Assembly: GCA_013396915.1 (NCBI GenBank)
Contig: VWZL01001979.1
Location: 1,351,165 to 1,415,164 of the forward strand
Direction: 5' to 3'
Source: Stercorarius parasiticus
Lineage: Eukaryota > Chordata > Aves > Charadriiformes > Stercorariidae
Length of the DNA stretch: 64,000 nucleotides
Below, piece after piece: positions 37,713 through 50,090 of the stretch. Position numbers and translations under genes: made by a program. Below the pieces are notes generated by a model. That model ran no database searches. It saw only the letters and a list, made by a program, of their open reading frames with translations, and was not told the origin of the DNA. Numbering within the stretch: position 1 is the first letter of the stretch; the number at the start of each line of letters is the position of its first letter.

Positions 37713-40700
37713 ACAACAACACTTACCTGTAAATAAATTCCAGCCTCACTTCACAGACTGGAAAGTAGATAGACTCAAAATATCAGGAAAACTGTTTCAG
37801 CTATAACCACACTACAAAGCAGGGAGGAATATAACAAATATAACATAGGGGCAGCCAAGCTAAGCCTACTGGTCAATTAAGCCTTTTCCTTCTTCTCCAT
37901 TGCCAACCAGGGAAGTGCAAGGAACACCAAGTAACTACCTTCTTCACTTCTATTAAAATACAAGAATCGTTGCAGCCACTTGTAGGAGTAAAGACCTGGA
38001 ACAACCAGACCTGCTCCACCCAGCTTCTTTGACCTTGGGAACTGATTCCCTGGCAATATAATCAAAGGATGGGGAAGAAAATAATTTAATCTCCTTCAAA
38101 TAATGTTGTCAATTTTGTTGGCAGCAAGGTTTAATTGCAATTATATTTATAAATATCCAGTTGGAACTTTTCAGCTAGGTTTTTATTTTTCCTTGTTTGA
38201 TATTTTTTTTCCGTTTTTCTTGAAAGCTACATGGAAAAGATACGTTACTGGCAATATTTTGTCCAGTTATCCAGCATAATTTACAGAAAAGTGTGTTTCA
38301 TTTACATAGATATTTTTCTCTTGCTGTTAATGGGCACCAGATTAACAAGGGATAAATATGATAAGAAGCTCTTATCTGTACAGACAGAATTTTCTTGACT
38401 TCTTTGTAAGAAGTGAAGGCACAGCTTTTCAGGAAGATCACAAATGAGTTTATTGATCCCGAGGACATTTAGAGAAAGTAAAGTGGTGCAATTTATGCCT
38501 TCTTTCCTTCTCTTCTTCATTACTTCAATGTAATTTCTTTCATTCATTCAATATATTTTATAATTTTTTTTTACTTTTAAACATTCATAGGTAGCTCCTT
38601 TCAAACTGTGGAAGAAAGTACAATTTCTTAGTCAAAGGCTAAGAAAGTAATTGAAAATACATTCTCACTACTAGTCTGGAATACACAAGGCATGTAGCAA
38701 GAACACTATGCCATAGTCTGCCTTTTAAACAAAAGAGTATGACACAGCTGTCCATACCAGAAGTTATTAAATCAAGAAGAAACAGGAATCAGTTTCAGGT
38801 TCTGAACTGTAATCTCACTTTCAGAGTTATTACTGGCTGATTTAAGCATCTCTCCTGCTCTTAATTTAACATATTCATTGTTTTGAATCACAGGAACTGA
38901 ATTTATCTCTATGAATTCCACCCACATAGTTCAATGACTAAAATTTACACATTATGATACTGACCATTGTAATTCCTGACTCTCTTTCTGAATATAGGCT
39001 TGACAAACTAAAATAGGACTCATCAAGAGAAAACTAAATCCCTATTACACAGTATCCAGTAGCAGGTAATAATAGCTATTTCAATCTTAACAAGTTGTCT
39101 CAGGTTTGGAAATTGATTTTCTTATTTTGAGCTATGAAAATGCTTATCTTGTCTTAAATCATATATCTGTCTCTACAGTATTGTTTATCATCTGCATGGC
39201 AATATAACTTGGTTCTGAATTTTGAGATATATTTTACACTGGAGAATGCAAACAAAGGATATTGTAAGCTACTCCTTAAACATTTGCCTGTACTAATTGA
39301 ACAGTAGAGAAATCTCCTGTAGAGAAATTGAAGAAAAGTGCAGTCAATTTATTTCCATAGTCCCTAAAATTATTTGTAGTAGTTTTATCACATAAAGTTA
39401 TACCAGTCTAAGGGACAGTATTGTTGTCTTTATAGCTATAAAACTTTACAATGATAGAAAGTAAATGTTAACTGAAAGGAAGAATGTTAATTTTTCCCTA
39501 CTCAACATCTGCATGCCTCTTATCATTTCTAAAGGCCCATCTATGTCTATTTTTTCCTTTGCACCTCCAACACCTTACCTGACAGCAAACCAACAAACAC
39601 AACTTTGATGCCTGTCTCGCTTCACAGATGTTTGCCCTTTCTAGTTCTAAAGTCACTCCACTCAATGTTTCAGGAAAAGATGCCTGTGCTAGACAAAACT
39701 TTACTGCTATTTTCCCCTTCCAGAACATACAGCCTGTCCTCAGTAGAGGGGAATAGAAATCTTAAAAGTAGTCCAATTAGCTTTTAGTTTAAATGCTCTG
39801 ATCTCCTCTCTACATACCTTCTCCTGGCTGAGCTATAAAAACATGTGCTTTCCTCTAGACGCAAACATATAGAGCAATATGGTTCACTTCATAAGCTGAG
39901 AACATAAAAAGTATGCTTTAGTATAGCTATGGATGGAGGTATATGCCAAAGAATGCAGATTGGGAGTCTGTAGCCTGCATTACAGTGACAACAAAAATGG
40001 ACATCATAGGGAATGAGTAAAAAGCCAAGTTATTGTGTGGATACTTTGTGGGAAGTAGGAACACAGAGATGATTTTACTTCTATATGCAATGCGTGTGTT
40101 ATAGTCAGTGTCTACATTTTAAAATCTTGAAAGATTAAAGAAAAGGTTGCAGAATAAAGCCATATAAATTATTTAGGGACTGGAGAAAATGTCTGACAGT
40201 AGGAGCATTAGAGAGTTCAATCTATTTATCTTATCCAAAGAAGACAGAGAGGTGAATTGATTATGGTGTATAAGAAACCTTCAGGCAAAGAAGAATGAAC
40301 AATGGAACAAGGATTTTGTTTTCTTTTTCCGCTCCTTAAAAAATTTCACGTACCTCTCTACTTGTTCATTTTTGGTAAAATGAATTCTCTGAACTGTGTT
40401 AAATCTATCTTAAAATAACCATTATGAAATAGGATCTAATTTTGTGAAATGAGGTTAAACCCTTTATTCTAAGCACTGTGATTTTCCAGAAAGTTTTGTA
40501 TAATCTGAGAAGTATATCACTTAAGAACACCCTGAAACAGACAACATTACTACTACTAGCTTGGGACCATCAGGAAAAGAGATCACACATCTTGGTGAAG
40601 AATACTTTTGTGATAGGTGGAAACTTACATTTAAAAAAAGAGTAGACTCGAAATAGTGAGTTCCCTCTCAAAAAAGGAAGCAGAATTTGGAACAATATGA

Positions 40701-40777
40701 ACTACTACAAATGTGAACATTTGCTGAACTGTGGAAATTTGCATGAATGATCTAATTAAAGCAGTTAATGTCTTCAA
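37713..40777. other. AT-rich region without a recognised gene
   Basis: Short open frames only. No recognised repeat family, RNA gene or conserved protein motif. Confidence 0.65.
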
Positions 40778-41014
40778 ATGCTGTGCCAGCTCCAAGGCTG
40801 CCTTGTCTTCAGCAGAGATCCTGGGAGCCTTGGCTTCTTAGGGTTTCATGTTGCTGGCTCTGCTGGTGGAGGGGGTTGCTACAGGGGTGGCTTCTGTGGG
40901 AAACTGCTAGAAGCTTCCCCCATGTCTGAGAGAGCCAATGCCAACTGGCTCCAAGACAGAGACAAGCCACTGGCCAAGGCTGAGCCCATCAGCGAAGGTG
41001 GTTGCACCTCTGTG

Positions 41015-41028
41015 ATAATATATTTAAC
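41015..41028 (+). promoter_or_regulatory. TATA-like element in the LTR
   Basis: ATAATATATTTAAC, an isolated AT-rich motif inside the GC-rich LTR, placed where a U3 core promoter would be. No transcription evidence is available here. Confidence 0.4.
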
Positions 41029-41249
41029 AAGGGGAAACAGTTGCTGCAGAACAGCAACTGTAGCTGGAGAGAGGAGTGAGAATATGTGAAAGAAACAACC
41101 CTGCAGCCACCAAGGTCAGTGAAGGAGGGGGAGGAGGTGCTCCAGGTGCCAGAGCAGAGATTCCCCTGTAGCCTGCGGTGAAGACCATAATGATGCAGGC
41201 CGTCCCCCTGCAGCCCATTGACATTAACAGTGGTGCAGATATCTACCTG

Positions 41250-41525
41250 CAGCCCGTGGAAGACCCCACATCGGAGCAGGTGGATGCACAAGAAGGAGGC
41301 TGTGACCCCATGGAGAGCCTGCACTGGAGCAGGCACCTGGCAGGACCTGTGACCCTGTGGAGAGAGGATCCCATGCTGGAGCAGTCTGTTCCTGAAGAAC
41401 TGCACGTTGTATAAAGGACTCACACTGGAGCAGTTCATGAAGAACTGCAGCCCATGGGAAGGACTTGTGTTGGAGAAGCTAGTGGAGGACTGTCTCCCAT
41501 GGGAGTGACCGCATGATGGGCCAGG
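41250..41525 (+). repeat. Degenerate internal tandem repeats of the LTR
   Basis: About six to seven imperfect units of the form (C)CC-GTGG-A..GA-CCC-ACRCTGGAGCAG, spaced about 25-50 bp apart. Unit ends are visible at 41280, 41333, 41384, 41433 and 41478, with a decayed last unit near 41523. It is a minisatellite-like array within the LTR. Confidence 0.7.
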
Positions 41526-44232
41526 GAAAGTGTGTGAGGAGTTGTGTTCCCTGAGGAGGAAGGAGCAGCAGAGAAAGCATGTGATAAACTGACCACAACC
41601 CCCATTCCCCATCCTGCTGCAGTTGATACTTGCCATTGAGTTTGCTTGTTAAAGAAGGCTGTGAGCAATAACCTGCTTATGATGAGTAGGACAGAAGTGA
41701 GACAGCTATCGCCTCTCCATTCAGTGTTTTTTTGAAAAGTTAAATAGGAAAAATTACAGAGAAAAAGATGCAGTCCTTCATTTTGTGAAGCAGAAGGCAA
41801 CGTGATTGAGCAATAATAGATGACATAAATAAACTGCACACACTTGAAAACTCCGAGGGAGGTAACAACCTATTGATCTACATCATTTAATAAAAAGGTT
41901 AAAACCAAAAGCTGGTTATGTGTTTCATATGAAAAGCATCATAGAACAGAGTTAAACTAGACAAGGCAATAATATGCAATTTTTTCTGCTCATATTGTGT
42001 TGAGAAATACAGTAAGATTACTTAAATGACAGTGAAAACCACATTTTTTTCAATGCTACACCCATTATTTTGTTTCATTTTTCATCATTCCTTTTTCTAC
42101 TATGTAAGAAACTTTTTATTTATTCTTTTAAATTTTTGTACATATGTTCTTTTCTCTTAGTGATGTAATCTCCTGGCATGGTAACCAGCATAACCATATA
42201 TAAGCTACAGGTTCATTAATGATTTGTTCATAAAAGCAATTGCGAATAGTCTAGAAGGGTCATACAATGTAATTATGTCCAAAGAAAAGGCACTTGGGTC
42301 TGAAATGCCATGTAATGCTGCTTCAGAGGTGCAATGGAAGTGATAAATCTGATATCATTTGAGAGCTCTTTCTGAAAACCAAATAGAAGAGAGCCTAATT
42401 CAAAGTTTATCTTACAATCTTTTTCACCCCCATTTAATGCTCATTAAGGATCCTGAATGGTAAAATTAAATTGATTCTGCACTAAAATTCTATGATCCTT
42501 TGCAAGTTAATGTAATGATAGCATACTGTTCAGATTTTGGGTGCCATTAACACAGTAACATAATTAAAATGGAAGTTACATATTTTCTATGCAGGAAACT
42601 GCAGGAAAACCTACTAAAGCTATATTCTGAGGAAGTGAACTATGATTCTGCGCTGTAACTACAGAACATTGGTTGTCATTACAAAGCAGTTTGCTACCTC
42701 TAATGCCCAAATTAGAGTCTTTTTACATTGGATATGACATTAAATACAATCTACATTGTTTTGCTCAAAAGCGTAAAAATGTTGCTCACTTGACATGTCA
42801 AGAATCTGTGAGCGTCCCATGTGACTACATGATAAAATGGCCAAGAACCACATTAGATCATTGTTTAACATTACTATAAAATTTTAGCAACAGTTCATTC
42901 AGTAAACATTTGAAATTTCCTCATGTGTGTGCATGGTAAGAGCTAAGGTATTTTACCTGTGGGTAGTAGTACACAGATACAAAGTTGAGTCAGTAGAAGA
43001 AACTAAATCTTTGATGTACCTGAACTATTTTGACAGGAAAGCTATGATACTAAAGAAAATACAAAACTGAATTAACCATTAAATTAAGAGAGAGAAAACA
43101 TCGAAAAAACATCATGAACACAAACACAGATTCAACAATCTGGTTCAATAAATAAACTTGAAGAAATGGACAACAGAAAAACAAAAAGATGACATAGTTC
43201 AATTAGCAAAGTGATCTGCTATGGAAACTTCAGGAAAAATGAGAAAATTCTAAGGACCTACTTCTACTTTGAAGTTAATGGCAAAAGTCCAGTTGAAATC
43301 ACTGTGAGCAGAAACAAGCCCTAAACAGTGAAAGGAAGAGCCTGGCAATATTTCAGGAATCCATTAGTTTTAATGATTCATGCAGTGCCAAGTGTTTGGG
43401 TAGCTGTGACTGAAAAATAAACAGTTTCTCTTCTTGCATATTACTGCTACAGGTATAGCCATTTAGGAAGGATTACAACACATTCATATGCATAGAGTAA
43501 GTATTGTGAATATCCAAATTCTTCTGTTTGGAAAATAGACTAATTAGCCTAGAAATATGTTAAAGCAGAAAAAAAATCAAAAAGCAAAACCAAACCAAAA
43601 TCGTAGAATAAATTTTCTACTAGAATTTCTCAAGAAAATGTTGTATTTTTGCTTTTTCCACCCCTGTGTCACACAGTATTTTACAAAGCTGTAACTTAAA
43701 GAAAAGAAAGTTTTGTTTTCATAAACCAACAATAGCATGAACAGGAACTACTTGCAGGTATAATTCTTAGGAAATCCATTGCAGATTAACTGTTTGGTTA
43801 GATAGCAACCTCTTAAGAAGGCTGGCAATATTTCTCCTGATACCACCTGTGGAAAAAACCCTGATTGTATGGTTATGATGACTGATAGCATGTTGAGGGT
43901 TTATGGGGAAAATTCCAGGCTTGTTGAACTAGTGATTTCAATGGAACCAGGATTTCATCCTTTGTATATACAGCTATGAGATATTCACTATATGTCACAA
44001 ATTAGTATCCATCAGTCAGAGATAAAACACCTACGAGACAGGTCATTTATACCATAAGTATGTCTGTTTTCTCAGGAAAACATTATTTAAAACTTCTTAT
44101 AAAATATTTAGATCTTCTAAAGAAAGAAAGAAAGAAGAAGAGTATGGTCAGGGTTATCATTACTAGCCTGTTAAAATCTTAGTGAGAAATCATTTCAGAA
44201 AGCTTTCTGTTTAAAAACAATATCAAAGCCCT

Positions 44233-44360
44233 TACTAACTTCAGTCAAATCTCTCTCTCTCTCTGTTGCAGAAATAATTCATATCTGCTAAAAATTATAC
44301 TTCCATTCTTTTCTGATAGCTCACACTCCCTGGAAGGAAATATCGTGGTCCTGGACCAAG
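44233..44360 (+). other. Exon-like segment with strong splice acceptor
   Basis: A textbook 3' splice region: TACTAAC (44233-44239, the optimal branch-point sequence), then a CT repeat (44251-44264), then TTGCAG ending at 44271. A donor-like AAG|GTGAAT follows at 44360/44361. The enclosed 89 bp (44272-44360) is open in one frame for all 29 complete codons (phase 1), with a peptide including LLKIILPFFSDSSHSLEGNI. The peptide is not recognised. It could be an exon of an unannotated or non-coding transcript. The CT tract is also a simple repeat, so the acceptor resemblance may be accidental. Confidence 0.25.
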
Positions 44361-44559
44361 GTGAATGAGATTCCTGCTTGGTAAAAATAGAAGCAGAGTA
44401 CATGACAGGAAACAGGTAATATTGGGTTAGATAAATCTCTGCTCTGATTTAATGTAGAAATTCTGAGGGAGGATTATAGAAATACTTTTTATGGATTGCA
44501 TTACTCACCCAGGAAATAAACAATTAAATATTTCATTTTATTAGTTTGACTTTTTTTTT

Positions 44560-44720
44560 TCCAATATTGCAATCAGTTGATTGATTGATTTGTCTCGTCC
44601 CTTATTACTGCATCCTGATTACAAGTTGTGCTGAGATGCAGTTTAAAGATGGAAATTCAGCCAAACTGGCATTTTCCTAATAATGGATTTAATTGACATC
44701 TGCCATTCATTTTAGCTAAT
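44560..44720. promoter_or_regulatory. Candidate homeodomain-site cluster
   Basis: Two overlapping TGATTGAT motifs (44578-44585 and 44582-44589) match the known PBX-HOX composite consensus. About 100 bp further on come TTTAATTGACAT and GCTAATCAATAATAATG, both homeodomain-type TAAT/ATTA sites. The segment is non-repetitive. Function is inferred from motif content only; AT-rich DNA yields such motifs by chance. Confidence 0.25.
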
Positions 44721-46288
44721 CAATAATAATGTTGTTTTTAAGAGCATTACTACCTTTACTTGAAAATGAATATTTTTGTCTTTACTCGTTATCATTAAAG
44801 ATTTTTATCTTAAAAAAATCTCTGAAGATTTTCCTGCAGATTCTGCAATGGATTGTCATTTTTTTGATTACAGTACCATGTTCTTTTTTAAGGATAGCAC
44901 AGTACCAGACTCTGAGTGAAATAAGTTATGGTCACAATGACATGGGAGGGGATGAAAGGGCTAGTTTGCCTTCGTACATAGTTATACTGCTTTAACATTT
45001 AACACATTGATCTTAGGTGGCATTTTAGTCAGAAAAACTGATATCCTGAGTCTTTTACAGTCATACCTAAAAAAGACTAAAAGTTTGGATTGACATATGG
45101 ATACACCATAGCTTGCAAATTCTGGATGATAAAACAAACTGAAATCAGTTGACTGTTCATTTGTACATGCTACATTGCAGGATAGTTCAGATGCCAAGTC
45201 AAAATTCAACTATCCATGCACCATGGAGTCAATGCTATAAGTGGGAAATGGTGAATCAATCAGCCAACTCAAGACAAGCTATTTCTTTTCACAAATAAGG
45301 GTCAAAGAGTACGTAAGGAAGGAATTAAGGGGTATTCTCAAAGCCTTGCTCAGAATTAAATTTGAAGTAACTTTGTTTTCAAAACTGAAGTTATCAGGTA
45401 CCTAAAGTTCTTGTTATGTGTATGGTGAGACTTGTCTCCCCTCTTGACTCCGCAGTCAGAGTTATTTTGAGAGAAAAAAACCTTAAGGAAAAGCCTTGGG
45501 CTATTTTCAAGAAGATTTATAGATACACAGAGAAGAAACTCATTTGCATAGAGAAGAAATTACTGTAGCATCAAAGGAAATCAAAGGAATATTTCTTCAG
45601 GGCAGAGTAACTCAAGGTTAGAAGTTATGTTTTGTATTCTAAGCTTTTTCCTTAGGACAAATGGGGTTTTCTTTGGATAGTCTTTTTGTGGTCTTAATCT
45701 CAACAAAATTAAGAATCTGGATTTCTAAACTGATAACAAAAGATTATCAAGCTCTTCAGTGATAGGAAGCAGAAGTATGACTCTGAAACTTTCCAAGAAG
45801 ATAAATTATGTTATGATATATTCTATTGCATTTGGAAAGAGTACCTTAACATTGATATACATTATGACAACAGAATATAATTAAAAAAAAAAAAGAAAAG
45901 AAGAAAGTAAGTTGTTTTCATGGAAAACAATTACTTATCACATGTGGATGAACGTTATGAAAGATACTTAACCACTAAAGCTGTGATAGTACCTGTGTTC
46001 TTTTCCAGAACTATTTCTGCAGTTTCTTCTTTCTGTAGAGAACTACTGATTACATTTGGAAGCTGACCTGGGTAGGCTTTCAGCTCCATTCAGATATACC
46101 TGAAAATAGACTGATGAGCTTAAAAGAATGTATAAAATGAAATCCTTGACATAAAATTCACAAAAATTGCTAAAATACCATTTTATTTAGTAAATATCTT
46201 GTGATTGGAAGTCATTAGTCATTCTTTTAACATATCCTCCGAGCTTAAGCAAAATTGCTTTTTCTTGAAAAACCCTCCATGTATTGAT

Positions 46289-46891
46289 GTGGCCAGCAGG
46301 TCAAGGGAGGTGACTCTGCCCCTCTACTCCACTCTGGTGAGACCCCACCTGCAGTACTGTGTTCAGCTCTGGAGTCCTCAGCACAAGAAGGACATGAACC
46401 TGTTGGAACAGGTCCAGCGCAGGGCCATGAAGATGATCGCAGGGCCATGAATATCATCAGAGGGCTGGAGCACTTATGCTATGAGGACAGGCTGAGAGAG
46501 TCGGGGGTGTTCAGCCTGGAGAAGAGAAGGCTCTGGGGAGACGTTATAGCAGCCTTCCAGCACCTAAAGGGGGCGTACAGGAAGGATGGGGAGGGACTCT
46601 TTTTCAGGGAGTGTAATGATAGGACAAGAGGTAATGGTTTCAAACTGAAAGAGGGTAGATTTAGATTGGATATTAGGAAGCAATTTTTACTGTAAGGCTG
46701 GTGGGGCACTGGAACAGATTGCCCAGGGAAGTTGTCAATGCCGCATCCCTGAAAGTGTTCAAGACCAGTCTGGATGAGGCTTTGAGCAGCCTGATCTAGT
46801 GGGAGGTGTCCCTGCCCATGGCAGGGGGGTTGGAAGTACATGATCTTTAAGGTCCCTTCCAACCCAAACCATTCTATGATTCTATGATTCT
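46289..46891 (+). mobile_element. CR1 LINE 3' fragment (copy 4)
   Basis: 5'-truncated plus-strand CR1 of about 600 bp. It starts abruptly at 'gtggccagcaggtcaaggga' and ends with 'ccattctatgattctatgat'. The encoded ORF2 tail ([19 protein letters not shown], then GNGFKLKEGRFRLDIRK) is a different subfamily from copies 1 and 3, which have QEVRFRSDIRKK at that place. A 20-bp duplication at 46419-46458 breaks the frame. Confidence 0.95.
46419..46458 (+). repeat. 20-bp tandem duplication inside CR1
   Basis: GCAGGGCCATGAAGATGATC (46419-46438) is followed directly by GCAGGGCCATGAATATCATC (46439-46458), two mismatches apart. Copies 1, 3 and 5 have a single unit at the equivalent place. The extra 20 bp moves the ORF2 remnant from frame 2 to frame 1. 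Confidence 0.92.
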
Positions 46892-49407
46892 GTTACTACT
46901 TGATTTTTCACCACAAGCACATTTAGTTCCCATCTACCTCTAACACTCACACCAGTGGACAGCCAGGCAAAGCGGAAAAGCTTCAGGGTTCCTGACATCA
47001 GAGAAGTCTTGGTCAGCCTGTTTAATTTGATAACACGTCATTTTCAACTATAAAAGGATGAAAAGGAGGTATTAGTGAAACGGAAGGATGTACCTAGATA
47101 TAATTTTTTGTATGGTATGCATATTATCATATATTAGAACATCAAATACTCTTTTCCCGTTTCAATATCTTTTCCACTGTTAGTCTGAAAAGCAACTTGT
47201 ATACCAGGAAGAAGCTTGGCTTTTCTTATGCCTGTTATATATTTTTTAAAACACTATGTACAAGTCAGGACACAATAATTTTATACCAACATTCAGGAAA
47301 TACTGCTTCAATATCTGTATTTTAGAAGTAAACCTAGGTTTAATCAATGGGTCTGAACCTTTTTTCTTCTCAAACCCATTTTGGATGTGTCTGAGTTGGA
47401 TCCATGTATGGGGATATATATATTTTGACACATAATTTAAAGTTTCAACTGCTAAATTGTTTACAGACTGGAGTTAATTGACACCAGCTAAATTGTTCCC
47501 TTTCTTTTGTCACATTCTGTGAACCTCCACTTGCTATATATTGCTTGAGTGTTTTGCAATCACGAAACTAAGAGAACTTAAAATAAAGCTTTATGTGCTT
47601 TTTTCCTCTTGTGTTTTCCAGAGAAAATTCTGGATTTTTCTTCTAGAGATTTTAAAAAGTTTTTTTTTAAAAAAAAAAAAAAAGAAGTAGGGAGGAAAGA
47701 AAAGGGGAAAAGGAATGTAAAGGACTTTTTCCTAAATTTTCTGGTTTTGCTTTATTTATTTTTTTTCAGCAGCAAGGAGTGTTCATACATGTTCCTTTAA
47801 TTCTACTCGTTTTCTTAGATATTTGGCTATATTTATATTAAAATTCCCTTCAACTGACTCATCTATAGGCAAAATACATATTTTTTGAGTCATTTGTAAA
47901 AAATGCCCAAGCTCATGAATGTTGAATATAGTCTATTCTATTCTGCATCTACCCTCTCACGCTCAGCTAACAAAGCTGACTATATCAATGAATAGGGTCG
48001 ACAACTCCCAAATGCCGTGGTTTTTTTTCTCAGAACACTAAAGCCTGTTTATGTCTTTGGCTTTGGTAGCTATAGAGTCTGCAGCATTATGTATGTGAGG
48101 CTTGAGCAGAATGTTAATGATATTAGGTATTTTAGACTACATCACATGACAAAAACACAGCACAAGTTTCTGATAAGCCATGGTTTCACTGCCTGGTTTT
48201 AATGCACATGTATCAAAGATGAATGTAAATGACAAAGACTAGTCATGCTGTTTGTAATCATACATAAAACATGCACAGCAAATAAATGTCTTTGATTTTA
48301 TTTGATTTGTTGCACAAAAGNCTCACCCCCAAGAATTTACATAGGGTTTAAAGTATGATTGCTTGTGGGGATGTTTCCATAAAATGTTAATGCTTTCCCA
48401 AAGAATAGTAATATGCTGCTGCCTTCTTAGTGATACAAATTCTGCATTCCCTAATTTCATGACATCATTTCAAGCATGAATTGTCACATCTGTTTAAGCT
48501 TTCTGTTATGGATGGCAGCTTTCAATCACATTGCTGAGTAGAACACCTTGGTGAGCAGATGATATTGTAGGTGAATTCACAGACTTTCCCTTAATTATTC
48601 TTTCCTGGACATGTACAACACTTTCTGGATTTAGAGACAGTCCCTTCATTAGCATTTTTAAACTTAGTATTATATTTTTCTTTCATCAGGGCATTGAGTG
48701 TTTGACCATGCTGAAAATCATGTTATAAACAACGACAGGAGTAATGACAGAGATCTATAGACATGTCACACAACACCACAGCACACTCTTCCAGTCTCAT
48801 GATCATGTTAATGTTCAGAGTACAAATTAGAAGAAATAAATATCTATTGGTCAAGGTAGAAACCTATGTATATTTTAAGGTGTTTTAACAAGAGATTTTA
48901 CGTAATATGGTAAACATTTCACTGTGAGAAAAATATAATACACATTGGTTTATTCATCAAATTTCAATGAAGGTGCTTACAAATTACAAAGCAAAGATAG
49001 ATTTATTCCTGTTGAAATTTAAAAAGCTATAAATCCCATAAAAAAACCTAAAACAAACAAAAAAAACCCAAACCCAAGCCTGATTACCTTGTGATCTGCA
49101 GCTATTTTAGGTAGTTGACAGAAATTTATGACATATTACCATGGCAACAATGGACTATCTCAATAGCTGTATTGCTTGTGAAGAGAATAAATTCTCAGGA
49201 TGCATTATAATGCTTATAATTATTGCTCAAACTTCTACATGTTCTGTAGAAATTGAAAGCTGGCTATTTCTTTTTTCCCCCTTCTTTCTTCTTTTTTTGT
49301 TACGATAAGGATATTTTTTTCTTGACACTTCTTAAAGGGATTCTACCTGTGATAAGTTTCAACAGTGCTCAATTAGTCCACTAGATGGAGCATCTAACAT
49401 TTCCAGG

Positions 49408-49433
49408 AAAAAAAAAAAAAAAGAAAAAAAATA
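49408..49433. repeat. A-rich homopolymer tract
   Basis: A run interrupted by a single G; simple sequence next to an unresolved base at 49467. Confidence 0.85.
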
Positions 49434-49489
49434 AAGCTATTGAGAAAGCTAATTTTCACAAGTATGNTCTTAAAGCCACTGAAAGTTGC

Positions 49490-49507
49490 GGGGGGAGGGG
49501 GGGAGGG
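49490..49507 (+). repeat. G-rich tract, G-quadruplex candidate (first of two)
   Basis: G6-A-G7-A-G3 pattern, enough for four G triplets with single-base loops. Confidence 0.75.
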
Positions 49508-49666
49508 AGAAGGAAGCAAACTGCAATCCATTTAAACTTCTGTTTGCAAGGCAGTCTTTTGATTCAGCCTCATTTACCAGAATAAAAAAAAAGTTTCACA
49601 TCTACATAACGTATGATGGAATCTATTTGAGGAATGATTTAATTTTTTTTAAAAAAACAAGGAAAT

Positions 49667-49681
49667 GGGGGAGGGGGGGGG
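49667..49681 (+). repeat. G-rich tract, G-quadruplex candidate (second of two)
   Basis: G5-A-G9 pattern, about 170 bp downstream of the first and on the same strand. Confidence 0.7.
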
Positions 49682-50090
49682 ACAGAGAGGAGAAATGTTT
49701 TCAAGATTCTCCAGTAAGATTTCAGTGCTTTCCTTACTTCTGCGTGATTTCATATGTTTTGATTTAGATATGCAGCCTGCAGAAATTGTTGGAGGACTGT
49801 TTGCATTAATGCTGCATAAGAGTAATTTCTGTGGAAAAGAAAAAAAAACTATAATGAAGCCTGTGTAGACTAGTGTGGGTGAGAAAACGGGGGAAAAATG
49901 AAAGATGCACTTCAATGAAAGGGAAACAGCAGTGGACATTGTACTGCCATAGGATGGCTGTGAAAATCAGGCAGGAGCTCCAAAGCGTTCTTTCAGTTCA
50001 GTGAGCACTGAGAAAGTAAAGCTGAGCAGCTGTGAGTTTGAAGGTAGTAGGTCAGCGCTGATCTGCTCAATCCACAGGCTTGGGCAAACC

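Larger units (their letters stand above)
40778..41622 (+). mobile_element. Probable endogenous retrovirus LTR, 3'-truncated
   Basis: An isolated GC-rich block of about 845 bp in AT-rich DNA. Its phrasing ('ctggccaaggctgagcccat', 'aacaaccctgcagccaccaa', repeated 'ctggagcag') resembles, from memory, a GC-rich LTR family of endogenous retroviruses found in many neoavian genomes. A TATA-like ATAATATATTTAAC at 41015-41028 would fit the U3 core promoter, placing the start of R a few tens of bases downstream. No gag, pol or env sequence lies next to it, so this would be a solitary or fragmentary LTR. The family as I remember it continues past the CCCCATTCCCC stretch near 41604, whereas here the sequence reverts to AT-rich unique DNA at about 41620. 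I could not find a matching target-site duplication. The exact class (ERVL- or ERVK-like) is not certain. Confidence 0.7.
41623..46288. other. AT-rich region without a recognised gene
   Basis: No recognised coding gene. It contains the exon-like segment at 44.27-44.36 kb and a motif-rich candidate regulatory segment at 44.56-44.72 kb, both listed separately. Confidence 0.6.

Noticed and set aside
40989..41636. 215-codon minus-strand open frame, the longest in the window
   Set aside because: It is antisense to the GC-rich LTR-like block and its internal repeats. The Ser/His/Cys-rich product is low complexity and resembles no family, so it is a composition artefact.
50041..50062. let-7-like string 'gaaggtagtaggtcag'
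   Set aside because: It differs from let-7 at seed and later positions, and no complementary arm for a precursor hairpin lies nearby.
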